A DNA stretch of 64,000 nt, taken from positions 86,987 to 150,986 of the forward strand of contig CANQEH010000003.1 of the NCBI GenBank assembly GCA_947594835.1, written 5' to 3'. Of the stretch, positions 24,763 through 32,069 are shown piece by piece (positions within the stretch are counted from its first letter, which is position 1; every line of letters starts with the position of its first letter). The position numbers and the translations under genes were made by a program. The notes below the pieces were generated by a model that saw nothing but the letters and a program-made list of their open reading frames with translations, did no database searches and was not told the DNA's origin. The DNA is from an uncultured Acetatifactor sp. (lineage in GTDB: Bacteria > Bacillota > Clostridia > Lachnospirales > Lachnospiraceae).

Positions 24763-26238
24763 TTATTCTGACGCCATCTCTGCAAACAACGGTCTGCAGG
24801 CGGGATAAAGCTTCTTAAACTGCGCGTAACGCTTCTCGTATTTCTCCACAAGAACCGGATCCGGCTCCACCGTTTCCACCACTTTTACCACTTTCCCGGC
24901 GATTTCCTTGACGTCGCTGTACTCCCCGCAGGACACGGCTGCCAGCATTGCGGCTCCCATGGCGGGCCCTTCCTCGCTCTCCAGCACATCCACCTTCAGA
25001 TTCAGCACATTGGCGATGATCCTGCGCCAGAGCGGGCTCTTTGCGCCGCCGCCGCAGATTCTGGTGCGCTCCGGGGCGATTCCCAGGGATCTGGCCACCT
25101 CCAGGGAGTCCCGCAGGGCGAAAGCCACTCCCTCTAAGACCGCCTGGGTCATGTCCGCCCTGGTGGTGTCCATGCTCATCCCCCAGAACACTGCCCTGGC
25201 ATTGGGGTCGTTGTGGGGCGAGCGCTCCCCCATCAGATAGGGCAGGAAGAACACCCGGCCCTCTCCCAGATTTTTGATCTGCTCCTGCTCTCCCGCATAG
25301 TCCTTGGTGCCGATGATGCCGTCCATCCACCACTTGTTGCAGCTTGCCGCGCTGAGCATACAGCCCATCAGGTGATAGCTCCCGTCCGCATGGGCAAAGG
25401 AGTGAAGGGCGTTGTTGGCGTCCACACAGAACTGGCGGGAGGAGATGAAGATGGTGCCGCTGGTGCCCAGAGAGATATTGCACATACCGTCCCCCACCGT
25501 TCCCGTGCCCACGGCAGCCGCCGCGTTGTCGCCCGCCCCTGCGGCCACGGCCACGGTATCGCGAAGCCCCAGCTTCTCTGCCACCTGGGGGAGAAGAGTT
25601 CCCACCTTCTCATAGCTCTCATAGCACTTCGCCAGCTGGGAAACCTTGACGCCGCAGAGATCGCACATCTCCTGGGACCATCTGCGGTTTTTCACATCAA
25701 ACAAAAGCATCCCCGAGGCGTCGGAGACGTCCGTGCAGTGCACGCCTGTGAGCCGGTAGGCGATATAATCTTTGGGCAGCATGATCTTGGAGATCCGCGC
25801 AAAATTCTCCGGCTCGTTTTCCCGCACCCAGAGAAGCTTCGGCGCGGTAAACCCGGCAAAGGCGATGTTGGCCGTGTACTGGGACAGCTTTTCCTTTCCG
25901 ACGCACTGGTTCAGATATTCCGTCTCTTTTCCCGTCCTGCCGTCATTCCAGAGGATAGCGGGGCGGATGACCTGATCCTTTTCATCCAGAATAACCAGCC
26001 CGTGCATCTGGCCGCCGAAGCTGATTCCGGCCACCTGGCTCTTGTCCGATCCCTGCAGCAGCTCGCAGATCCCCTCCACCGTCTGCTCGTACCAGTCCTC
26101 GGGATTCTGCTCCGACCAGCCTGGCTTGGGGAAATACAGCGGATATTCCCGCGACACGATGTTTACGATCTTCCCCCCGCCGTCCATCAACAGAAGCTTG
26201 ACCGCAGAAGTCCCCAGGTCGATTCCGATGTATAGCAT
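24763..26238 (-). CDS. xylB: Xylulokinase
   Basis: A 491-residue FGGY carbohydrate kinase that makes D-xylulose 5-phosphate from D-xylulose and ATP. Motifs in order: YIGIDLGTSAVKLLL (phosphate 1), GGQMHGLV (75-82, the xylulokinase marker), GAGDNAAAAVGTG with the catalytic base D237, SLGTSGTIF, and the adenosine-binding RICGGGAKSPLWRRIIANVL. I set the start at the ATG at 26238 because AAGGAGGG lies six bases before it; the open frame extends 25 codons further, across the operator region. It is the first gene of the xylB-DUF4867-isomerase operon, with a clear promoter and operator upstream and the LacI gene divergent. Confidence 0.95.
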   Translation of the reverse strand: MLYIGIDLGTSAVKLLLMDGGGKIVNIVSREYPLYFPKPGWSEQNPEDWYEQTVEGICELLQGSDKSQVAGISFGGQMHGLVILDEKDQVIRPAILWNDGRTGKETEYLNQCVGKEKLSQYTANIAFAGFTAPKLLWVRENEPENFARISKIMLPKDYIAYRLTGVHCTDVSDASGMLLFDVKNRRWSQEMCDLCGVKVSQLAKCYESYEKVGTLLPQVAEKLGLRDTVAVAAGAGDNAAAAVGTGTVGDGMCNISLGTSGTIFISSRQFCVDANNALHSFAHADGSYHLMGCMLSAASCNKWWMDGIIGTKDYAGEQEQIKNLGEGRVFFLPYLMGERSPHNDPNARAVFWGMSMDTTRADMTQAVLEGVAFALRDSLEVARSLGIAPERTRICGGGAKSPLWRRIIANVLNLKVDVLESEEGPAMGAAMLAAVSCGEYSDVKEIAGKVVKVVETVEPDPVLVEKYEKRYAQFKKLYPACRPLFAEMASE

Positions 26239-26316
26239 ATGTAACCCTCCTTCTGCCCGTTTGGCCGGTATGTCGTATCTTTCCATACCATATGACGGAC
26301 AATCAGAAAACATTCC

Positions 26317-26332
26317 GCGTGCCCGTGCACGC
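26317..26332. promoter_or_regulatory. Candidate LacI operator GCGTGC-N4-GCACGC
   Basis: A perfect inverted repeat with 6-base arms and a four-base spacer. It lies 8-24 bases beyond the -10 box of the xylB promoter, so a bound repressor would block initiation or early elongation. The LacI-family gene is transcribed away from this site 143 bases further on. Confidence 0.55.
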
Positions 26333-26340
26333 TTTTCTCT

Positions 26341-26369
26341 ATCATAACAAAAACGGCGGGAAAAAGCAA
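26341..26369 (-). promoter_or_regulatory. Promoter of the xylB operon
   Basis: On the minus strand TTGCTT (26364-26369) and TATGAT (26341-26346) with a 17-base spacer, followed at once by the candidate operator and about 100 bases later by the xylB start codon. Confidence 0.7.
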
Positions 26370-26392
26370 GTGGTTTGTGGGGCTTTGGCGTC

Positions 26393-26421
26393 TTGCCTTT
26401 TTGCGTTTTTTGTGGTAGTAT
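26393..26421 (+). promoter_or_regulatory. Promoter of the LacI-family gene
   Basis: TTGCCT (26393-26398) and TAGTAT (26416-26421) with a 17-base spacer, 53 bases before the ATG of the regulator. It is back-to-back with the xylB promoter; the two -35 boxes are 23 bases apart. Confidence 0.65.
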
Positions 26422-26474
26422 TACTCCTCAGAAACAAGGAAAAACGCCGCGTTTTGCGGCAGGATGGGTAAGAG

Positions 26475-27494
26475 ATGGCTACGATCAAAGAGATTGCGGC
26501 CCTGGCGGGGGTCTCCCGGGGGACTGTGGACCGGGTGCTCAACCACAGGGGAGGCGTCAGCCAGGAAACCGCGGAAAAAATACAGGAGATTGCGAGACAA
26601 CTGGATTATAAACCCAACCGCGCCGGCCTGGCGCTGGCCGCCCAGAAAAAGAGATGGAAGCTGGGCGTCGTCCTGTTCTCCGCCCAGAACCCTTTCTTTG
26701 CAGATGTGCTGGCGGGAATCATGGAAAAGGCGGAGGAACTCTCCGGCTACAACTGCTCGGTCATCGTCAGGCAGACGGCACTGGATGTGGACGCGCAGCT
26801 GAAAGCCCTGGACGAGCTGGCCGGGGAGGAGGTAAACGGCATCGCCCTGACCCCCTGCAACGACGAGCGCATCCGGGAGCGTATCAACGCCCTTTGGCGG
26901 CAGAAGATCCCCGTGGTGACGCTGAATACGGACATCGACGACAGCGCCCGCATCGCCTATGTGGGCAGCCACTACAAAAAGAGCGGCGCGGCTGCCGCCG
27001 GGCTTCTGCAGCTGATGACCAGCGGGCCGGTTCATGTGGGGATCATCACAGGCTCCTCCAAGATCCTCTGCCACACAGAGCGGATCGCCGGTTTCTGTGA
27101 AACGCTGCTCCCCTACCAGAACCGCATCCACATCGCGGATATCGTGGAGATGAACGACAGCGAGGAGGAAAGCCGGGAGAAGACACTGCGGCTTTTGGAG
27201 GAACACCCCGAGATCAACGCACTGTTTTTTGCCGCTGCCGGGGTGGACGGCGGCTGCCGGAGCGTCAAAGCCCTTGGCCTAAAAGACCGCATCCGCATCA
27301 TCGCCTACGACATGATCCCCGCCACCAGAAGCCTTTTGGAGGACGGAACCATCGCCGCCGTCATCTGCCAGCAGCCAAAACTCCAGGGCAGTATGCCTCT
27401 GGCGCTTTTGTTCGCCTATCTGACCACAGGGGAGCTGCCCCAAAAGGAATACAATTATGTGGCCATCGACGTGCGCATCCGGGAAAATCTCTGA
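26475..27494 (+). CDS. LacI-family transcriptional regulator
   Basis: A 339-residue repressor-type protein. The N-terminal helix-turn-helix with hinge is MATIKEIAALAGVSRGTVDRVLNHRGGVS (1-29), followed by KPNRAGLALA and a periplasmic-binding-protein-like ligand domain (VLFSAQNPFFADVLAGIMEKAEE; HTERIAGFCETL; AYDMIPATRSLLEDGTIAAVICQQP). The ligand domain resembles the sugar-binding type that senses monosaccharides. It is divergent from xylB and convergent with the BMP lipoprotein gene. The likely job is repression of the xylB operon through the palindrome at 26317-26332, released by a pentose or pentose derivative. The ligand is inferred from context. Confidence 0.92.
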   Translation: MATIKEIAALAGVSRGTVDRVLNHRGGVSQETAEKIQEIARQLDYKPNRAGLALAAQKKRWKLGVVLFSAQNPFFADVLAGIMEKAEELSGYNCSVIVRQTALDVDAQLKALDELAGEEVNGIALTPCNDERIRERINALWRQKIPVVTLNTDIDDSARIAYVGSHYKKSGAAAAGLLQLMTSGPVHVGIITGSSKILCHTERIAGFCETLLPYQNRIHIADIVEMNDSEEESREKTLRLLEEHPEINALFFAAAGVDGGCRSVKALGLKDRIRIIAYDMIPATRSLLEDGTIAAVICQQPKLQGSMPLALLFAYLTTGELPQKEYNYVAIDVRIRENL

Positions 27495-27507
27495 CGCAGA
27501 CGCACCG

Positions 27508-27544
27508 CAAAAAAGCCGCCGGCCCAATGGGCCAGCGGCTTTGT
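27508..27544. terminator. Bidirectional rho-independent terminator between lacI and the BMP gene
   Basis: AAAAAGCCGCCGGCCC and GGGCCAGCGGCTTTGT form a near-perfect hairpin (one mismatch) around a three-base loop. It lies between two convergent genes and serves both. Confidence 0.85.
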
Positions 27545-27570
27545 CATATCCTCTTTTCCTTTGCTGGATC

Positions 27571-28698
27571 CTACCAGGTAAAGGTCTCAGGCGTCACGCC
27601 GTTAAAGTTTGCGGCGGGAACGATCTTTCCTGCCTTGAGCTCAGCCTGCGCTGCATCGATCTTCTCGATGGCTTCCGCGGACAGCTGGCAGCGGCCGGAT
27701 TCGCTCACATAGCCGGTAGAATCGGTAGCGGCGGTCAGGGTCACATTGGCCCCTTTAAAGCTGCCGTCCTTCACCGTGTTCAGCGCGTTGTAAACGGTGT
27801 CGTGCATCACTTTCAGACCGCTGGTGAGCACCACGTTGGAGTCTCCGTTTGCGCCGTCGTCATACTGATCCACGTCGCAGCCGATGACCATCACGCCGTC
27901 TGCCTCCTTGGCAGCGGTGAACACTCCGTTGCCGGAGCCGCCTGCAGCCACGAACATCACGTCAACGCCCTCTGCGATCAGAGCCTCTCCCAGCACCTTG
28001 CCGGTTGCCTCATCCGCAAAGTCCCCGATGTAGTTGCCGCCAACGTTCGCGCCGGTCACATCGGTTCCTGCATAAGAGGGAAGCTCCACCACTTCCACAT
28101 TCAGGCCCTCGGTAGCGTTTGCATAGATCACGCCGCACTCAAAGCCGTACTGATAGTTGACGTTGGAAGGATATGCGATGCCGTTTACCACAGCAACCTT
28201 CCCGGTCTTTGTGCTGAGCGCCGCAGCCATCCCGGCATAGAAACCGCTCTCCTGCTCTGCGTAATATGCGGCGTACACATTGTCCAAAGGCGCGTCGGTT
28301 GCCAGCTCGGTGCCCTCTACCGTAGGCCAGGAATCGATCAGGATGAATTTGGTGTCAGGATTCTCCTTTGCCACATCGCCGATGCCTGCAAACTGGAAAC
28401 CGCAGCATACGATCACGTCGTAGTCAGCCACCACATCCTTGACTGCCTGGACAGCAGCCACCGTGTCGCCGCTCTCCTCGCGGATGGGGGTCACGGTAGC
28501 GCCCTCGTTCTCCTCGATGAACTTGAGCACACCGTTGTAGTTGTCCTGGTTAAAGGAACCGTCGTCCACGCCGGAAGGGCTGGATACGATGGCAATCTTC
28601 AACCCGTCCCCGCCGGTGGACGCCGTTTCGCCGTTGCCACAGGCAGCCAGGGACAGAGCCATTACACAGCTCAGGGCCAGTGCCAGAAACTTTTTCAT
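27571..28698 (-). CDS. BMP-family substrate-binding lipoprotein
   Basis: A 375-residue lipoprotein: signal MKKFLALALSCVMALSLAAC with the lipidated cysteine at residue 20, a short Gly/Ser linker, then the BMP (PnrA/TmpC-like) fold with VSSPSGVDDGSFNQDNYNGV, the family motif for ligand binding. BMP lipoproteins usually bind purine nucleosides. I set the start at the ATG at 28698, which AGGAGG precedes by six bases, rather than seven codons upstream. It is alone on its transcript with a consensus promoter. The BMP-type ATPase and permeases lie 22.5 kb away at 1368-5002 and have no receptor beside them, so the two loci probably form one transporter. Confidence 0.9.
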   Translation of the reverse strand: MKKFLALALSCVMALSLAACGNGETASTGGDGLKIAIVSSPSGVDDGSFNQDNYNGVLKFIEENEGATVTPIREESGDTVAAVQAVKDVVADYDVIVCCGFQFAGIGDVAKENPDTKFILIDSWPTVEGTELATDAPLDNVYAAYYAEQESGFYAGMAAALSTKTGKVAVVNGIAYPSNVNYQYGFECGVIYANATEGLNVEVVELPSYAGTDVTGANVGGNYIGDFADEATGKVLGEALIAEGVDVMFVAAGGSGNGVFTAAKEADGVMVIGCDVDQYDDGANGDSNVVLTSGLKVMHDTVYNALNTVKDGSFKGANVTLTAATDSTGYVSESGRCQLSAEAIEKIDAAQAELKAGKIVPAANFNGVTPETFTW

Positions 28699-28761
28699 GT
28701 TCTTCCTCCTTTTTGACACGCAGAAACAGGCTATCCCGTCGGCACAGCTCTGTATCCGCTT

Positions 28762-28811
28762 GTCCGTTTTTCTACACGGACTAATATAACACCCCTTCCG
28801 CCAAATTTCAA
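28762..28811 (-). promoter_or_regulatory. Promoter and candidate operator of the BMP lipoprotein gene
   Basis: On the minus strand TTGAAA (28806-28811) and TATATT (28783-28788) are 17 bases apart. Immediately after the -10 box comes an inverted repeat GTCCGT-N8-ACGGAC (28762-28781), in the position of an operator at the transcription start. Its sequence differs from the one in front of xylB, so a different regulator may act here. Confidence 0.65.
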
Positions 28812-28876
28812 CCTCTTTTTCTCATTTCCGGCTCTTTAGGCGTTTTCCTTCTGGCAAAAAGGCTGTCCCGGGAGGG

Positions 28877-29776
28877 TCAGCTTTCGGAAGAGGAGGCAAA
28901 GCCGCCGTTTCCCGCAAGATGCACATCCAGCTGGGGATAGGGAATCTCGATCCCGGCCTCGTCCAGCGCCAGCTTGCAGTTTTCCGTCACCCGCCATTTG
29001 CCGGGCCAGAAATCCTCCTGCAAAAACCAGCACCGCACGCCGATTTCCACTCCGGAATCGCCCAGGCGGCTCACAAATACCAGCTGTTCCTTTTCTTTGA
29101 GCGCCTTTTCCTCCCGGGCCAGCACCTGGCTCAGCACTTCCTTGGCCTGTTTCAGGTCTGCCTTGTAGGAGACGCTCACGGTGATATCCATCCGCCTCGT
29201 GTCCTGAGCCGTCACATTGACCAGGCAATGGTTGGCAAGGCTTCCGTTTGGCAGCACCACGGTCTGGTTGTCGATGGTGAGCAGCTTGGTGTAGAAAATC
29301 TGGATCTCCTTTACCGTCCCCTCCTTTCCCGTGACGCCCTCCACAATGTAATCTCCCACCTTGAAAGGCTTTAACATCAGGATCAGCACGCCGCCCGCCA
29401 GATTGGACAGGCTTCCCTGCACCGCAAGGCCGATGGCCACGCCTGCAGAGCCCAGCACCGCCACGATGCTGGCCGCATCCACCCCGCAGGCGGAGGCCAG
29501 AAAGAGGATGAGCAGCACATACAGGGACGCCTTCACAAACGAGTCCACAAACTGTACCGCCCCCACCTCCGCATTGGCCCGCTGCATGGAGCGGCGTATG
29601 ATCCTGCGCACCATCTTGATCGCCCAGGCTCCGATCAAAAAGACCAGAATGGCCACCGCCACCCGGAAGGCAAGATGCAGCGCCCCGGTGGACAGATCCG
29701 TGAAAAATCTGCTCAGGGTACTGCCGTTTACTTCTATCTGTTCAATCTTTTCTACGATTTCTTCCGCGCTCTGCAC
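28877..29776 (-). CDS. MscS-family mechanosensitive ion channel
   Basis: A 299-residue membrane protein. Three hydrophobic segments lie at about residues 32-52, 75-100 and 102-125. The pore-lining third one, with IVAVLGSAGVAIGLAVQGSLSNLAGGVLI, has the alternating Gly/Ala packing of MscS and is followed by the beta domain (KPFKVGDYI, GTVKEIQIFYTKLLTIDNQTVVLPNG) and an alpha/beta C-terminus. It opens under membrane tension to release solutes on hypo-osmotic shock. It starts at a GTG preceded by AAGGAGAG and overlaps the end of the GlgB-like gene by 35 bases, so translation is coupled. Confidence 0.92.
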   Translation of the reverse strand: MQSAEEIVEKIEQIEVNGSTLSRFFTDLSTGALHLAFRVAVAILVFLIGAWAIKMVRRIIRRSMQRANAEVGAVQFVDSFVKASLYVLLILFLASACGVDAASIVAVLGSAGVAIGLAVQGSLSNLAGGVLILMLKPFKVGDYIVEGVTGKEGTVKEIQIFYTKLLTIDNQTVVLPNGSLANHCLVNVTAQDTRRMDITVSVSYKADLKQAKEVLSQVLAREEKALKEKEQLVFVSRLGDSGVEIGVRCWFLQEDFWPGKWRVTENCKLALDEAGIEIPYPQLDVHLAGNGGFASSSES

Positions 29777-32039
29777 CTTTTTTCTCTCCTTTTGGAAGCT
29801 TCTGGCCTTTTTGCTCCCTCTTTTCCAGTTCTTTTTCGGTGTACGGGAGATATCTCAGAATACTCATGGCCAGAGGGGCAAGCCTGATGCTGACCGACTG
29901 CTCCCTGCAATCCCGCTCCACCGGCTTTGCCGCCTTCGCCCGGGGATTGACGATACCTTCCCCGCCGTAGCGCACGTCGTCAGTGTTTAAGATCTCCTTG
30001 TACCTTCCGTCCCTGGGCACGCCGACGGCGAGTTTCCTCTCGACGCCGGAGAAATTGGCGGCCACCAGGAAGATCTGATCCGCCCCGCCGCCCTTTCGCA
30101 AAAAGGTCAGGCAGCTCTCGTCGGCGGCGAGATGATTGATCCACTCAAACCCTTCCGCCCGGTCGTCCAGCGCATACAGCTCCGAACTCTCCCGGTACAG
30201 ACGGTTTAAGTCCTTCACCAGGGCGGCCAGTCCGGCGTGCCCGTCCTGCTGCGCCAAAGACCAGTCCACCATCCTGGTCTCGTCCCACTCCGCCGATTCG
30301 CCCAGCTCCTGTCCCATGAACAGAAGCTTCTTGCCGGGATGGGTCATCAGATAGGCGTAACTGAGCCGCAGGTTGGCAAATTTTTGAACAAGTCCGCCGG
30401 GCATCTTCCCCAGCATGGCAGCCTTGCCGTGGGTGACCTCCCCGTGGGATAAGGCCAGCAGGAATTTTTCGCTGTACGCGTAGATCATGCTGAAGGTGAG
30501 CTCCCCGTGGTGATAGCTCCGAAAATAGGGGTCATAGCAGATATACCGCAGATAGTCCTGCACAAACCCGTTGTTCCGCTTTAAGCCAAAGCCCAGCCCG
30601 CCCTCCTCCAGGCTGCCTGTCACATTCGGGAAGGCCGTCCCCTCCGCCGCAATGGTCAAAACGCCTGGATTCCGTTTTCCCAGGATGGAATTGAGGTGCT
30701 TTATAAACTCGATGGCCTCCAGATTCTCGCTGCCCCCGTAGATGTTTGGCACCCACTGGCCGTCGCTTTTGCCATAATTTAAATACAGCATACTGGAGAC
30801 GGCGTTGATGTGGATCCCGTCCACATGGTACTTTTCCACCCAGAACAGCGCATTGGCGATGAGGTAATTGGAGACCTGGGGCCTTGCGTAGTTGAAAATC
30901 CGGGTGCCCCAGTGGGGTCTGCGTCCCCTGCGGGGATCCGGATGCTCATACAGGCAGGTGCCGTCGAAATCCGCCAGGCCGTGGACATCCTCCGGGAAGT
31001 CCGAGGCCACCCAGTCCAGGATCACGCCGATCCCCGCCTTGTGCAGCTCGTTGACAAGATACATGAAATCCAAGGGACTGCCGTAACGGGCCGTGGGCGC
31101 GTAATACCCGATCGTCTGATAGCCCCAGGAAGCGTCCAGCGGATGCTCCATCACAGGCATCAGTTCCACATGGGTATATCCCATCTCCTTCACATAGGGC
31201 ACCAGCTTCCGGGCAATTTCCCGGTATCCGGCGTAAGGGGCCCCCTCCCCGGCCTCCACAAAGGAACCCAGGTACAGCTCATAGATGTTTACAGGCACAT
31301 TTCCCTTCTGGAAGGCGGCCCGTCTCTCTAAAAACGCCCCGTCCTCCCACTGGAAGCCGTTTATGTCCGCAATGACGGAAGCCGTCTGCGGCCTGAGCTG
31401 GGCGGCGTTTCCATAGGGATCCGCTTTCAGATAGGTCAGCCCCGTCTTTAACTTCAGCTCGTATTTATAGTTCTGCCCTTCCAGGGCGCCCGGCACGAAC
31501 AGCTCAAAGACGCCTGACTCCCCCAGCCTGCGCATCTGATGCATTCTCCCGTCCCAGCCGTTGAAGTCACCCACCACGCTGACCCGCAGGACGCCGGGCG
31601 CCCACACCGCAAAGTAAGTGCCCTGGACGCCTTCCAGCTCCATGGGATGGGCCCCAAGCTTCTCGTAGACGGTATAATGGATGCCGCTCTGGAATTTGTC
31701 CAGATCGCCCTGGGTGATCTGGGGCCCATAGCGGTAAGGATCCCCAAAGGTCTTGGCCTGCCCCGCAGCATCCTTCACCTCATAGTGATAGGCGGGAAGC
31801 TGGGTTCCGGGCAAAAGCACCGCAAAAAAGCCGTCGTCGTCGGCCTGCTCCATTTCCACAGTCTCCCCTGTCCTGTCATAGACGAGGGACGCGCTTTCCG
31901 CCCCCGGGAAAAAGGCCTGAACCAGGGTCTGCCCGCCCACCTTGTGGGGGCCTAAGATGGCATGGGGATCCCGGCTCTCGGAATAAATAATCTCCTCAAT
32001 GGCAGGCCAGTTCATCATCTTATACAGTTTGTTCGTCAT
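29742..32039 (-). CDS. glgB: GlgB-like glycogen branching enzyme homologue lacking catalytic residues
   Basis: A 765-residue full-length GlgB homologue: N-terminal CBM48 (residues 20-230, AVWAPGVLRVSVVGDFNGWDGR), GH13 barrel (250-610) and C-terminal domain with a Lys/Arg/Glu-rich tail of about 35 residues. The overall match to GlgB is strong (ASWGYQTIGYYAPTARYGSP, NIYGGSENLEAIEFIKHLN). The active site is not kept. The nucleophile Asp of DGLRVDAV is Asn412 in DGIHINAV (and the Arg is His410). The acid Glu of TIAEEST is Ala465 in TIAAEGT. The Asp of SHDEVVHGK is Gly533. The His of region I is Asp347. All were checked on the raw codons. It is therefore most likely not a branching enzyme but a glycan-binding or regulatory pseudoenzyme. 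Operon DUF1015-glgB-like-mscS. Confidence 0.9.
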   Translation of the reverse strand: MTNKLYKMMNWPAIEEIIYSESRDPHAILGPHKVGGQTLVQAFFPGAESASLVYDRTGETVEMEQADDDGFFAVLLPGTQLPAYHYEVKDAAGQAKTFGDPYRYGPQITQGDLDKFQSGIHYTVYEKLGAHPMELEGVQGTYFAVWAPGVLRVSVVGDFNGWDGRMHQMRRLGESGVFELFVPGALEGQNYKYELKLKTGLTYLKADPYGNAAQLRPQTASVIADINGFQWEDGAFLERRAAFQKGNVPVNIYELYLGSFVEAGEGAPYAGYREIARKLVPYVKEMGYTHVELMPVMEHPLDASWGYQTIGYYAPTARYGSPLDFMYLVNELHKAGIGVILDWVASDFPEDVHGLADFDGTCLYEHPDPRRGRRPHWGTRIFNYARPQVSNYLIANALFWVEKYHVDGIHINAVSSMLYLNYGKSDGQWVPNIYGGSENLEAIEFIKHLNSILGKRNPGVLTIAAEGTAFPNVTGSLEEGGLGFGLKRNNGFVQDYLRYICYDPYFRSYHHGELTFSMIYAYSEKFLLALSHGEVTHGKAAMLGKMPGGLVQKFANLRLSYAYLMTHPGKKLLFMGQELGESAEWDETRMVDWSLAQQDGHAGLAALVKDLNRLYRESSELYALDDRAEGFEWINHLAADESCLTFLRKGGGADQIFLVAANFSGVERKLAVGVPRDGRYKEILNTDDVRYGGEGIVNPRAKAAKPVERDCREQSVSIRLAPLAMSILRYLPYTEKELEKREQKGQKLPKGEKKGAERGRNRRKD

Positions 32040-32069
32040 ACCCTTCCCTTTCTTTCCGCTTTCTGTTTT

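Noticed and set aside
28699..28876. A purine riboswitch in front of the BMP lipoprotein gene
   Set aside because: The leader is only about 75 bases from the predicted start and shows no purine-riboswitch core. A promoter with an operator-like repeat explains it better.
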